Positions 45,232 to 58,046 of a stretch of DNA of 60,000 bases are shown piece by piece. The DNA is from Owenia fusiformis (lineage: Eukaryota; Annelida; Polychaeta; Sabellida; Oweniidae): the NCBI GenBank assembly GCA_903813345.2, contig CAIIXF020000011.1:11196842-11256841 (forward strand). Reading direction: 5' to 3'. Positions within the stretch are counted from its first letter, which is position 1; the number at the start of each line of letters is the position of its first letter. The translations under genes were made by a program, and so were the position numbers. The notes beneath the pieces are model-generated. The model made no database searches. It worked only from the letters and a program-made list of their open reading frames with translations, and had not been told where the DNA came from.

Positions 45232-45707
45232 TCCATTGAATAAGCTTATTCACATCAGTAGGCTTTCAGATTTTTTGAATCAAGCCTGAAGTGTTGATGT
45301 TTTACAATTCTGTATAATTTGGTCGTAAAGCTGTTAATTGTAATGATTTTTCAAGTGGTTGGAAGTTTTCAGGTAGTTTGTCGGTGCAAGGGTTTTTTCA
45401 AAATATCACCAAATGGCTAACTCCTACTTTGAATTGCAATTCTTTCATTTCTATGTCAGTGCATCCATCTGTTTTTTTGTTGAAAATACAAGAGGTGAGT
45501 GAGTGAACAGCCAATTTGAAATTGTTAAATGGATGTTATAAAAAATGACTTTGGGTGCATTAGACTAGTATTATGCAATGCAATTATATGAAATACTGTG
45601 TAATTAGCTGGAATTGGACACCTTTCCTTGCATAACATGAGCTCCTCTTTCGGTGGGATAATGATCGTATTGAATATATTGATAATGTTCATTCATTTCC
45701 AGTTTTT

Positions 45708-46234
45708 ATGTCACCACCAAAAGTGGTGACATATTGTTATGGTCTCGTGGTCTGTTTTTTGTTACGGCGGTTGGTGTCTGGTATCTGGTCTGTAACAAAT
45801 TCTTACAACTTTCAATAACTTTACAAATACTGTTTAGACTGACTTCAATTTTTTTCTGAAGCATCTACAAGGTCTTAGAAGTGCATATCTGACTTAAAAT
45901 ATGAGATTTGACCTTCAATGACCTTCTCAAGATCAACAAAAAAAGGTCAAAAAGGTCTTTTTTCAACTTGCTTCAAATTGACAAAATTTTTTTCCAAATC
46001 ATCTACAAGTTCTCAGGAATTCAAATCTGACTTTAGATTTACGATTTGACCTTTAATGACCTTCTCAAGGTCAAAACGGTCTTTTTTACTCTGCTTCAAA
46101 TTGCACAATTTTTTTTTCAAAATCATCTACAAGTTTTCTGAAGTTCAAATCAGACTTTAGATTTAAGGTTTGACGTGCTTTAAATTGACCAAATTGTTTT
46201 AGGTGGTGACATTTTGTCATGTTAATGCCTTGTT
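45708..46234 (+). mobile_element. MITE with TGTCACCACC ends, copy 1
   Basis: The left end is ATGTCACCACCAAAAGTGGTGACATATTG and the right end GGTGGTGACATTTTGTCATGTTAATGCCTTG, so TGTCACCACC is inverted at the two ends. The interior has repeated GACCTTCAATGACCTTCTCAAGG blocks. Related copies on the other strand are at 49600, 52375, 56083 and 58336. Confidence 0.9.
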
Positions 46235-47297
46235 CTTATTCCAGTCTATTGGGATGCACTGGAGTTTTACTTTTCCACTGTGGCCACCCTGTACAATATG
46301 CCATTATACTTGTGGGACAAATAAAATGAAATAAAAACACTTAGCATTTTAGTATCTCATTATATTTCTCATAACTAATATTACACAGAATAAGGTATTT
46401 CTGAATTATACACACCAAGATGCACTAGGACTCAGTATTCCTTAAAAAGTAACATCATTATTTAATTCTTTGCAACTGCAAATATTGTTCTTCTTCGTTC
46501 TTTGGGATAATGAATGCATCTTAAGAAATTTAACTTATAAACTAAAAAGTACTTATTATTTTGATACAAGTGTCAGATACTCTAGTTTACAATTATAAAT
46601 CAGAGATTTAAAGAAAATTTGCTTCATTCTTTCTAAATATGGTATAAAAATGACATGGTATAATGATGTTTGGCATGTTCAAAATATTGGCAATATTTTA
46701 CATGCTTCGAAGAGTAATTCTTAACATGATGTAACAGCAATCAATTTACAACAGATAAACTTCAGCTTAAATTATGCACAAATCAAGTACTGAACCGATT
46801 TCTTAATTGGCAATACAACTTACAGAAATCTCCACATTCTATCCACAATTCACACTTACATGTAAATTCACATTTTCAGCATCTAGTAGTATTACATCAC
46901 ACAATCCATAGCAACAATAATCAACATCTTAAATTATTCAGGAATGTATATGATATACCTAATAACAGCTCTCATACAGTCATCAAAATTTAGTAATCAA
47001 AGTTTGTATAGAATCGTCTAATTGTTAATACTAAGTACTGTACAGGAACACTTAAAAATATCTTAAAACAAACTTTCTCAAGTACCTTTTTCATAGGCAA
47101 GCTAATGCTATAGGTATATTGATCATGACTAAATAAATATTTTTAAAAAGCTTTCAGAATCAGACTACAAGTGGTCCCACAATGTGTTGGACATGCATCC
47201 ATTTTAGCTATAAAAATAGCAATCACATTTGAGTATTCATAGTCAATAACATATGTCACAATTTTGATTGCATTTCTCTTCTTAGGAATGATAAATA
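46235..47297. other. AT-rich spacer, nothing recognised
   Basis: No supported exon or repeat was found apart from A-rich hexamers at 46320-46335. Confidence 0.45.
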
Positions 47298-47904
47298 CAG
47301 GGCGACTCAAAAAAAAATGACACCCACCTTTCGTTGCATAACTTGTTGGTCTATGGTCATACAGACTTGTCATTTAGCACATTTAAAGAAGACATAATGT
47401 GTAAAGACCTCAAGACATTTCAGATGTGTAGCTCAAATGGATCAAATTTTATGAGCGTTACAAGATTTGTTCCATATGACATATATGACGTACATTCCTT
47501 TGTAGGCGAACATGAATTCTACAGGCAAAGTTGTTGATTACCCTTACACATTGAGATATGGCCCTGATCTTCCTTGTAATTTCTCTCTTTAAGTCAGCTG
47601 TTTTGGGGATGTTTTGTCTCATACATATGGTCCTTTAAATACCCCGAGGTAAAAATTTGGTGGGTTAATATCAGGGGAATGGGGTGCCCACTCAATCTCA
47701 GATCTGCGGCTAATGAGAAAGTCTCCAAAGTGAGAATTTATTGTAATGCTCATAAAATTTAAACCACTTGAGCTACATATCTGAAATTTCTCGAGGTGCT
47801 TACGCATTATGTCTACTTCAAATGTGCTAAAGGACAAGTCTATATGGTAATGGACAAATAAATTATGCAGCATAAGGTGGGTGTCATTTTTTGCGTCACC
47901 CTTG
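47298..47904 (-). mobile_element. Deleted mariner element with long inverted ends and a transposase fragment
   Basis: TA-flanked (47296-47297, 47905-47906). The ends are CAGGGCGACTCAAAAAAAAATGACACCCACC and, reversed, CAAGGGTGACGCAAAAAATGACACCCACC. The arms pair over about 150 bp (GACTTGTCATTTAGCACATTT...CAGATGTGTAGCTCAA). On the minus strand, near 47620-47720, the frame encodes ISRRSEIEWAPHSPDINPPN, the conserved C-terminal catalytic segment of mariner transposases. The element is too short to be autonomous. Confidence 0.9.
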
Positions 47905-48282
47905 TACATGATGAACGTCATCCAAATATATCCTATTTTAAGAAAATACACAAATTAACAATGTTTGGTCATCAACTGTTTCAATTTTGCTGGAGTTCTA
48001 ATGAGATTGTGTGAGACTGGACCCAAAGCTATCCTATTTACACTGTAGAACTACTCCATAGTCAACTTTATTAGACCACAAGAATAATATTACGTCATAG
48101 TCAGTGCTCTCTCATGTTAAATCTTTTTGACACTATGCCTGACACATATTCACTGTACCCTCCACTGTCCACTATTCACAAAACAGCCCCATTTTAATCC
48201 ACTATGTTATAGAAGCGTCTGCAGTCTCCTTTGCCTTCAAACTAATCATCAAACTAGACAACACTGAGCAACGCCGAAGCGT

Positions 48283-48927
48283 AGCAAATCCCATCGAACA
48301 GCCATTTTACAAAATCCTTCTTCTTTTTCAGTTATAGCAAAAATTCATCATTTTAAAAATGGTCGCTCACTAGCCAAGAGTAATATATGTTTCTAAGTAG
48401 GCACATATACAATTTCAGCAAAATCACACACACAAACATGTAAATGGTGGCCATTTTTCAAAATGGCTGCCTACTACCTAAAGTGTCATAAAACAGTGTG
48501 CCATGCTTATGAGTATTCACATATCAAATATGAACAAAATCGCTCCACTACTTTTGAAGTTACAGCAAAAATTGTAAAGTAGCGTGTAAAAGCCGCCATT
48601 TTTCAAGATGGCTGCCATGTGTTTCTTAAATATCTACATTTCTTGCTTTATCAATGTCCTATATAATTTTTTTACATTTTAAACACATTGCTATTACAGT
48701 TTTATATATTGTACCTAAATTACTGTAAAATCGGCACTAAAATGACCGCCATTTTGAAACGAGTGGCCATTTTGAAAATCGGCTTTCGAGCAGAACTTCT
48801 ACTCTCAAAACAAAATCGGGCAAACGGTATTTGAGTTATCCCCCGGACAGACGGATGTACGGAAGGAAGGACGTACGGACGGAGGCGTTCCCTATATCCC
48901 TCCGAACTTCGTTCGATGGGATAATTA
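48283..48927. mobile_element. Dispersed element with CCCATCGAAC ends
   Basis: AGCAAATCCCATCGAACAGCC at the left and GTTCGATGGGATAATTAG at the right are inverted. GGACGGA repeats precede the right end. Shorter relatives are at 54073-54236 and, in part, about 18410-18480. GCCATTTT-containing repeats fill the interior. Confidence 0.7.
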
Positions 48928-49059
48928 GAGAAATGAATTCTCAGATGAAAGCTTTAAAATGCTAATGCTAAAGAAATCTTAAGCTTCAGGCAATGTCCAC
49001 TAAAAAATGTAAATCCTGACAGTGCGCCAGGAAACATGTACAGTATGTAGACAAGACTT

Positions 49060-52000
49060 TTAATGTTTGCCAAAGTACTTATTACTAAATGCATAATCAA
49101 ATTTTGCAAATACACTATCTTGTTTGATCCCATCATAATATGGAAGGCGGAAAGTATTTGTGCATGTAGAAGATGTTGGGATATCATCATTGTTGTCATA
49201 GAATTCAATGGTTAATCCCGGGTCGAACCCTGTTATGGGTTCCGTTTCAGAGCCTGTTATGAATTTAAGTATCATTGGGATATCAACTGGCCTGTTGCCA
49301 TCTGAAAATACAAAATATGAAAAGTGAAACACATGTTTATTTTCATTCCAAAAGAGACTTACTTGTAATTCATAAGTTACTATACTAGTAGTAGCAATAT
49401 TATGTGAAAAGCAAATAAAGTAAATAATTGAGTGAGTACAGTTAACCTGTATTGATAAATAGAGGACACTTTGATAATTTTGTTTAAACGAGACCTCTTT
49501 AAAGCACTTATATTTATTCCATATACTGTAATCAGAAGATGTAAGTCAGACTTAGTGTTTTATACTTCTAATTAGCATTACTTGCGCTTGCATGTACAAC
49601 AAGGCATTAACATGCAAAATGTCACCACCTGCCATTCAGCTATTTGTGATAGACACAAACTGCCGAACACTGAACACCAACCACCGAACACCATCCACAA
49701 AAAAGTTGGAGACCATAACAATATGTCATCACTTTGGGTGCTGACATAAAAATGAAAAATAGAAGATAATTATCAAAAATTGTTATTTACGCTGTACTTC
49801 TATTAAGTATTTGTTGAACATTCGAAATATTTTCTCTTCTTTTATTTTACTGTTGGTTCCCGCTTCGGAAAACAGGTTTTACGAGACTCTTCAACTTGCG
49901 CATTGTCATGACTGCCTGGGTTCCTGGGCGAAGCAGATACCGCATAACGGGCTTCTTCCTTACAAGCTAAAACAAAATGATTGAAGTACAGTTAGAGGTT
50001 TCAATGAATGCAAGTGGCAAATTAATATAACATTTGGATTTGTAAGAAAAGTTTTTATCTTATGCTACAAGTGCATGCAACCATATTGTAATATATCCTT
50101 ACGATTCTCAGAAAACCCATCTGACATTGTAATCAAAGTCTAGCTACAGATGCTGCCGTTTTAACATTTTTGAGAACAAGTTCCTGAATTATTGCACAAA
50201 CACACAAATACATGTAGATGAAAAAATAGATGGATTGATGGGTACTCAAATAAATGGATTGATGGGTACTCTCTCTGAACTTTGTTGGGTTTAAATATAT
50301 ATTTACCTCAAGCACACCATACATGTTCATTCCTCTTGAAAACTCTCGCTCTCCTCCATTTAGTTCTAAGCTTTCCTTATTTAAGAGTCTATCCATCTGC
50401 CCCTCTGCCAGGAAGTTGACAGGTGGTCCCTCAAAAAGCAATGCCATAGCTTAAATTAAAAAAAATATTTCATTTATTTTCTTCAAAGAAAACATTTATG
50501 ACCCCTACATATTTTTAGCTTTCATTTGAATCTAATGGAAAGTACAAAGGCTACTTCATATCAAAGATCAGAGTGACGAAATGACGAAAACTATTCAACT
50601 TATTTTGAAGCGGAAGTCAATACTCTAAAACGTTTTTAGAAAAGTTTTTCAATTTAAAATGTCTTTGGAAATTTGAAAATGCCTGGTGAAAAAAATTATG
50701 TCCAGCCAAAATGTCTGACAACGGATTAGTCCTTAAGGCAAGCACTGGATGGGATAATTAACTTTAGAAGCAAAAATTAAAGAGCCCATAGGCCTAATAT
50801 TAGTTTAGACAGCTACTCACCAACAGCAACACCAGCAGCAAAATATCCTATGTGTTCTCTTTCACTAGTACTGATCCAGCACTCATTGTTGATCACATTT
50901 AGGAATGGTGAATCATCGCCTTTGATGTACCTGCAATAATTTATCTTCGTGAATCTTCAATAAGTTTAAATAATGCATTATGTACCATTCAAATGTTTGC
51001 ATGAGACACCCCACAAAAGGGTAGAAAATTATCACAGTAGCATCCAAGGAGGTGGGATACTGCCATCATACTGTTTCCTGGGAGTAGGAACTTCTGAAAT
51101 GTGAATTCCTCCTGGGTATTTCATGTATTTCAACTATATTTGACCAGCTATTATTGTTACCAGGATGGGGAATTTAACTCACTTGATTGCTACATAGATG
51201 GGGAATTTGGCAGCCCATTTTCTATTTTGTTGAAATCAAGTCTCAGTAAAACCTTTAAATATTACATTATCTAATTCTATATTACAGTATGCTCAATCCA
51301 CTGTTGTTTTTCAGAAAACCCAAAACAAACAAAATAGTCTGGGAACATAACTTGTACTGGTCTCACCTCCCATATACATCTTAATCCAAGATTTTCTTGG
51401 AGGAACATTCATACATACAGCTTTTTGTTTGACCAATTTTATATCTGCATTGAAACTGAATGAAAATCAGATATCATAAAAAATATTATACAGTAGCAAA
51501 AAGAAACAAGACACTAGGAAAACAATACTGCACTCTTGAATAGAATAGACAGTTTTTGGAATGAAAAGTCCAAAATGGCTATATTAACATTTACTCAGAA
51601 TGACCAAAAACTAATCATTACTAGACTTTCAATAAATAATTGAGCTAAAAAATTTAGGTCAAATGGTTTGGCTTGAAACATACAGACAAGACTTTTCAGA
51701 CGAGATTTTAAGAATGAAAATCCAACCCCTTATGAAAAATCTTGCAAAGGTTACAATATTAATTCCTTCATAATATTTTCACTTGCTCCAAGTTACACAT
51801 ACATTATATCTATTGAGAGAATATTACCTTATTAAATCTGTAAGAAGTTCTCGACGTGGCCCACCAAGATCTTTGGCATTTTCACCATCGTACATCACCT
51901 CTATTCTCTGCCTAAAGTGTGTAGGAGGCCATGTTCGCACTTGCTCATCAAAATCATCAAAAATGATTTTCCCATCATCTCCAGTCAATCTAGTCACACA

Positions 52001-55000
52001 TATTAGAGCATCTGTCTCTTTGCCTCTATCGAATCCATTGTCATCCATATTGTTCATTTCATCTCCCTTGAGAATCATGATACGGTACGATTTCAACACA
52101 ATCACTGGATTTATTTCATTTTTCCTGAAATAAAGCATTATTGAATGTTATTAAAGAGATTTTGCAACTCACTTATAGCATGTTTATTATTCCCAAATAA
52201 CGTATAACTTTTGATGCGTTTTATTATGTCATCATTTATTGGGCAGCTCTATACGTCCATAAGTGTGATATTCTTACATAGACAACGATTTATAAGAATA
52301 TCACACTATGTACTTACAGACCTGCGCAATTCATGTAAATGATGACGTAATCAAACGCTTCATAAGTTATACACAAGGCATTAACATGACAAAATGTGAC
52401 CACCTAAAAAAATTTGGTAAATTTAAAACAAGTTGGAAGGCCTTTTTGCCCTTGAGAAGGTCAATGAAGGTCAGATCTAAAATCTTAAATCAGATTTGAG
52501 CTTCTGAGATCTTGTAGATGATTTTGAAAACAAAATTTAGTCAAATGCTGATTTTGAAAACAAAATTTAGTCAATTTGAAGCAAGTTGAAAAAAGACCTT
52601 TTTGACCTTTTTTGACCTAGAGAAGGTCATTGAAGGTCAAATCTAAAATCAGATATGAACTTCTGAGAACTTGTAGATGATTCAGAAAAAATTGAAGTCA
52701 GTCTAAACAGTACCGGAGTTTCTTGCGAATAGGCCCATGGGCGTTTATTTGAAAGAGGGGTGAATGAAAAAGTTTTTTTCCCTCTTTATAAAGGCCCATG
52801 GGCGTTTATTAAAAATGATTTCAAATAAACGCCCAGTGGGCGAATTATTCGAGAAAAGGAATGAAATTGCGAACAGTACATATGTAAGGTAATAGGTGAT
52901 TACTGTCATTCTAGTACAAATAATTAATAAAAATATGACAAGAGGTTACATATTGGTCAACGTTCTTGCCCGCGTTCATGATACTAGTGCATGAGTATGA
53001 AGGACATGTGTCATATTTGCGATCTATAATATCCCTCGACATAAACGCCCACTGGCTTGGGAGAGCTATTTTCCCTCTAAATAAACGCCCACCCCCCTTG
53101 GAAAAATGTTTTTTCCCTCTTAATAAAGGCCCATGTGCGTTTATTAAAAATTCTTTCAAATAAACGCCCAGTGCAAAATAAACGCCCGTGGGCCTATTCG
53201 CGAGAAACTCCGGTATTTGTTAAGTTATTGGAAGTTGTAAGAATCTGTTACAGACTCCAACCACCAACCGCCATCACAAAAAAACGGAGACCATAACAAT
53301 ATGTCACCCCTTTTTGGTGGTGACATAATTAGACGGGAATAATATAAGTGAGTTATAAGTGAGTTGCGAAATCTCTATTATCATGGCAGTTCCATTATAG
53401 ATATTATAAGAGGCAGTGAAAATGTCTTTCATCAATCATTTTATTTAAAAAATCAACAATGTTGATAGAATGACTGACCAATCAATGTATAGTCAATCCC
53501 ATGGGCTTGTTTTGTCAGCCAAAAGTGATATAATGGTCTTCTCGAAATGCTGCCTAAATATGGGTTATTGGATTTTAATCTCACCTTGACTGAAAGCACA
53601 TTCACTTAACTCCTATAGATGTAAATGATGGGAACTACTGCCATTTTTATGCCCTATACTGTCAACCTGATAAACACTAACCTCATTGTGAAACCATGGC
53701 CATAGCCACTACTAGCCAGGCATAAGGCAGGTGAGGCAACTGCCTCGCCAAAATTTAATAGAAAAATATCAATTCAGACATTTGTTTTGAATTGAAGTTG
53801 TGAAAATGAACTCTTTTTATCTTTATAGTGTTATTTCGCTAGTGCCTCAAATTTGCCTCGCCAAATAAAATTTGCCTCGTCAAATTTAAGATCCTGGCTA
53901 TGCCTCTGAAAAGCTCCAATATGTTCATCTTTTTATGTTTAAATGAGAATCATGGTTTTGTGATCATACTGTATATTAAATATACAAAACACAAAATCCA
54001 TGGTCATTCTTGCTCTGTGGGGCTTTATTTCCTCAAATATACAAACTAGAAAACAGCAACTTCACCGAGTAGCAAATCCCACCAAACAAAACATGTCTCG
54101 ATAAATAGCAGCCCTCTTGAACAGAGCTCCCTTATCCCCATGCATCAACCAGTATTTGAGTTATCTCCTGGACAAACAGATGGACGGACGGACAGACGGC
54201 TTTCCTATATCCCCTCGAACTTTGTTCGGTGGGATAATTACCAAATATATTTCTGTCTTTAAAGGAAGTCTGCTCTACTTACATGTTGAATATAAAATCC
54301 TCCATCTCTTCTTTTGAAAGGCAATAGTCCATCCTACAAGGTAAAAAGTTATAAATGTTACTGATTGTATTGTATAGTATTCTTATAAGACTCTAACTGT
54401 CTAATATAAGACAGTTACAATACAATGTTGTTCGAAATGCTTGTATAATGTTGTATCTTTCAAATTGTTTTCAGTACCAAGCCTATAAGGGGACCTTTTT
54501 TGGTTAAGTCTAGGTTTGCTAAATCCATACTGAAATTACATTTTTGGTTCACCATTCTGAGCACTTTTCAAGTGATTTTGGGCATTTTTGGGCCAAAGTT
54601 GTCAAAAGTGAACCCCCCTTGAATTTTTAAAAAGCAACCCCCCCCCTTTGGCAAATCCTGGCTACGGGCCTGTACATGTATGTATATGTGGGTTAATCTA
54701 AGGTAATGCTCATCATAAACCTACTGCCACTCATCAGAATACATGTATTTGTGGATTTGTTTTAAGTGAAGATTCATATGAGGGTCCTGTTGAGAGGTTC
54801 ACTCCTAAATAATACTTTCTAATGACACTGAATGAACTTACTGTATATCACTGGCACCTTCAACTGCCTTTCTGATGGTATCCTCATTCCTGAAAATTCA
54901 ACAAATGCTTCATTAAATAACAGCTTTTCTACAACTGTTTCATTTTTTAAAAATCTTTCTAATCAAGAGATGTACACATTATGGCTGGATAACTGAGAGA

Positions 55001-57681
55001 GTCGAAGATGTGCTTGGCAAATCCAGTAAACCCAGCTTCAGGAAACCAGGTTTACTGTTTGTTTCTGTTGACACCTGTGCAAAACTGCATTCGTAATCCA
55101 TACCACAATGAACAGGAGGTTAACAGTCAAACCCAGGTTTGCTAGTCCCTTATTAGATTTTCGTATCACAGACCAGGGTTCGAGGCTATTCCAGGCCATA
55201 AAATATAAAAGAATCGCTTAATCAGAAAATTGTTTGTGTTATCTACCAAGACATTAAACAAATATGAAATAGTACTTATTATGAGTGGTCTAAAATAGGC
55301 AGAGTTAGAAGACCCCTTATACTCATTCTGTCTCTATTTCTACATTAGATAATGGAAGAGGAGTCCCCTTTGCATTTGTTCGACTTCGCCTCTTAAAAGA
55401 GAGCTTTGTCTTTGGAATTTATAACAAGACTCTGCACGCAGGGGAGAAGTCGAAAAATCCCAGAATTCAAGATTGGACCCTGTTTTCATATAAAGATGAC
55501 ATGGTTTTTTGCAAAGGTAAATTTGGAGAGCAGCAAACCTGGTTTTGAGGGTGCAATCTATGCCAATGAGTGCTTCTGGGATAAATGGACAAAAATTGGA
55601 TGGATCAAATACTGTACGATTGAATGGACCGATTACTTTTAAAATCTTATTCAAATCTTTGCTCCTAACTATTTCTGTTAGATAACAATGCTTTCTAATG
55701 AACTTACTGTATTTCACTGGCAGCTTCAACTGTCTTTCTGATGGTATCCCCTTTCCTGAAAATTCAAACAAATGCTTAAATATTTTCTGCCACGTTTTGT
55801 TAACATATCTACAGGTAAACTAAAATTAATTAATACTTTTTACCAATGGTTCTGGGTTTATTATTCTAGACCTGATTACTTTTGGGCATGCTTTGTAAAC
55901 TGTAAGATGACTGGCTAAATGTGGAAATTTGCATTGGATTACAGATTTTTCTAGTTGATCTTACTCCATCCCATAATAATAAAGTGGCTCAGCCTGTAAC
56001 ACAATATACACCTGAACTGAAAACACCAAAATTAACTGAAACTTTTCACAATATTCTCTCAAAATTGCACCATCAAGTTCTAACAAGGCATTAACATGAC
56101 AAAATGTCACCACCTTGTTGCTCACAATATTATGTGTTCAAGTCTTTTTGGCGGTGACTAAAAACATTCTTTTCTGTAAATGTCTGAAAAATTGGTATAA
56201 CAATAAAAGAAAAAGGCAAATATGTATTCAGGCAGTTAGAGCATTTAGACATATGGAGTTCTAAGTATGGATTATTACTTTTGATACTGCATGCGCATAT
56301 AGTGCATGTATGTACTTACGATGTCGTAATGTCTGCACTCGAACCATTGAGATCCTCTTCATCAGTCATTGCTGAGCTAAAATGAAAATTTAAAGAGGTG
56401 TCATTTTTATACCAATTCTCATATTCTTTGATGTTAGGGTACTATTCTTTGTTTTATACCATTCTAAGTGTCTTCTTTGCACCTCAATTTAATTTTCAAA
56501 AATTGGGAAAATCTAATTTAGCACTAAAATTGTCAAATTCAAGATCCACCCCTGCAAATCACTCTGTTATGTCTCTTTTGAGACTTAATATTAATGAAGA
56601 GTCTCATCTGAATTCCCCATGGAAAAAATGACTATTTTAGAGGGAATCTGCATTGGCATTAATTTTATCCATGTAGTTTTGATCAGGGAGGTGGTACTCT
56701 TTAAATTCTGAAGGATATGGAGTGAAGCATTCCACGTTTAAAATGCCTCATTCCTCATTTCTTGGATTGCTCCCATGACATATTTCCTTCATCAGAAGTT
56801 TGAAAACTGATTCCACTGAGCTTTTGGTTATGAGGATGGCCTTATGTCCTAGGGCATTTTCCCAGTGAAGGCTGTAAGAATCATCTATCCCAGTCATGTA
56901 ATTGCTACTGTGGTGCTTTCTCAGAAAATAAAATAATTGACTAAATATTGTCTGAGATTATATATGATCCTACATTGAATCACTGACATTAGATTCCCAT
57001 GGTAAAATGAAATAAATAGATAATTATATTGAATTATCAAGTCCAGAACCAATCAAATAGTAGAAGCTTTAATCTTGAGGTATTAACTAAATAATGTTTG
57101 GGGAACATCTGTGCCAAGTTTCAAGAAGATTGGTCTAGTAGTGACATTACTTCTGGATCACCTTGTATGTTGTTATTTATAGAATATTAATTACCTGAAT
57201 GGGTAGCGAGTCTTCATCACTTCAATATCACTATTGCTGTCACTGTCACTTTCTTCATCATTCACTGGAATACACTTGCAAAAAAGTCTTATCTGTCCTG
57301 GTATTAATTTAGCATCCAGATATTTTCGTAATGAAAAAACACCATCCACTGCATCCTCTACACTTCGCCCAGTAATGTCTGTCAGTGTTAGATTATAACA
57401 GTTTACATTTCCAATCATTATATTTAGACCCTTGGGAAATAATGCAGCTTTCACCTGTTGAAGAATATCATGGTAAGAGTCTTGTGTTCCACAAGTTAGC
57501 TGAATAAAGTTTTTATCTCCTAATGGAGACTTCACTAATGTAAGCTTTGACTTTTCTGATGCGGAGGCTACATAAAGACCAAACTGTACCACTCTCGAAC
57601 TTTTCAACGGTCTTCCCATTTTTTCAGTTTTGGATTGTGTGCTGCTCATCATCATCTTCAGCAACTTTTGTCGCCTATCAT
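49060..57681 (-). CDS. G2E3-like HECT-domain E3 ubiquitin ligase, 5' end incomplete, apparent frameshift
   Basis: Exons in transcript order: 57681-57195, 56376-56320, 55755-55708, 54889-54842, 54333-54283, 52124-51828, 50930-50821, 50449-50307, 49966-49791, 49301-49060 (stop). Phases match except around 49966-49791. The first exon encodes a globular N-terminal region (VVQFGLYVASASEKSKLTLV) and an acidic Ser/Asp tail. The HECT N-lobe is recognised by VMYDGENAKDLGGPRRELL and VAVGAMALLFEG; the C-lobe by ILKFITGSETEPITGFDPGL and DDIPTSSTCTNTFRLP, with the catalytic Cys in STC. HECT enzymes accept ubiquitin from an E2 on this Cys and pass it to substrates. In exon 49966-49791 the frame entering from the previous exon (KSLVKPVF) stops, while the continuation FSEAGTNSKIKEEK lies in another frame, so a one-base surplus (or two-base loss) near the T4 run at 49869-49872 disrupts the gene as given. 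Upstream exons exist beyond 57681 (one candidate ends at 59946). Confidence 0.8.
49600..49750 (-). mobile_element. Short copy of the TGTCACCACC MITE (copy 2)
   Basis: AAGGCATTAACATGCAAAATGTCACCACCTG at one side and GTTGGAGACCATAACAATATGTCATCAC...GGTGCTGACAT at the other. The centre is deleted. It lies in an intron of the HECT gene. Confidence 0.8.
50931..51827 (-). other. Intron of the HECT gene, nothing else recognised
   Basis: The sequence is AT-rich. The stretch 51545-51640 (GAATGAAAAGTCCAAAATGGC...CAGAATGACCAAAAA) loosely resembles 3740-3800, perhaps an old dispersed repeat. Confidence 0.4.
52375..53328 (-). mobile_element. TGTCACCACC MITE, copy 3, interrupted by another MITE
   Basis: AAGGCATTAACATGACAAAATGTGACCACC at the left, TTTTTGGTGGTGACATAA at the right. 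The interior matches copy 4 (58336-58740) but is split at 52712 by a 501-bp insertion. It lies in the intron between HECT exons 54333-54283 and 52124-51828. Confidence 0.9.
52713..53213. mobile_element. 501-bp MITE inserted in MITE copy 3
   Basis: The 36-bp ends CCGGAGTTTCTTGCGAATAGG... and, reversed, CCGGAGTTTCTCGCGAATAGG... differ at two positions. TA flanks both sides. The uninterrupted sequence at 58625 (AACAGTATTTGTTAAG) is the empty site. Confidence 0.95.
53332..54282 (-). other. HECT gene intron with a GTTCGGTGGGATAA element (54073-54236)
   Basis: AGCAAATCCCACCAAACAAAAC to TTTGTTCGGTGGGATAATTA, with GGACGGACGGACAGACGG before the right end, is a short member of the 48283 family. The rest is AT-rich, with a GCCTCGCCAAA repeat at 53745-53890. 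Confidence 0.6.
54842..54889 (-). CDS. Duplicated 48-nt exon of the HECT gene, copy 2
   Basis: It encodes NEDTIRKAVEGASDIQ and is phase 2 on both sides. Both its coding sequence and its donor flank (TTTCTAATG...GAACTTACTGTAT on the plus strand) match the exon at 55755-55708, so a segment with flanking intron was duplicated. It may be included together with or instead of copy 1. Confidence 0.8.
55708..55755 (-). CDS. Duplicated 48-nt exon of the HECT gene, copy 1
   Basis: It encodes KGDTIRKTVEAASEIQ, phase 2 on both sides, 48 nt, acceptor TTTTCAG, donor ACA|GTAAGT. The 143-codon frame at 55771-55340 reads through the donor into the intron in another register and should be ignored. Confidence 0.8.
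56083..56162 (-). mobile_element. Remnant of the TGTCACCACC MITE (copy 5)
   Basis: AAGGCATTAACATGACAAAATGTCACCACCTTG followed after about 30 bases by TTTTTGGCGGTGAC: only the two ends remain. Confidence 0.75.
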
Positions 57682-58046
57682 CTGGAAAGTAGGATACATA
57701 CTTTTACCACAAAGAATAACTTATTTTAGCTTTATTAAAGGTCATTTATTCTTTACTAGTTATGAATACTATGGGGACGGTTAGGGGACAATGACCCATG
57801 AATTAAACATTAATTTACATGATCAGTTCACTTTCACAAGTAATGGTGATTTAAAGTACTGACCCTCAGAACCCTAAATACTCCAAACTTATTGGTGCAA
57901 AATAATTCAAGTATAAAACATTAATGTTCATGACCAGTTCACTTTTGGATGCTTGTAACCTAATTCAAGTGCAGCATAATGTTTTACTTATTCTCTTTAT
58001 TTGATTGATATTAAGTAAATAGCAGGAGCACTTGGCCATGTAAATA

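Noticed and set aside
54842-55755. Ubiquitin-interacting motif in the duplicated exons
   Set aside because: The Ala-to-Ser spacing is one residue too long and the acidic patch is weak.
55340-55771. 143-codon minus-strand frame
   Set aside because: It reads through the donor of a real 48-nt exon in the wrong register into the intron.
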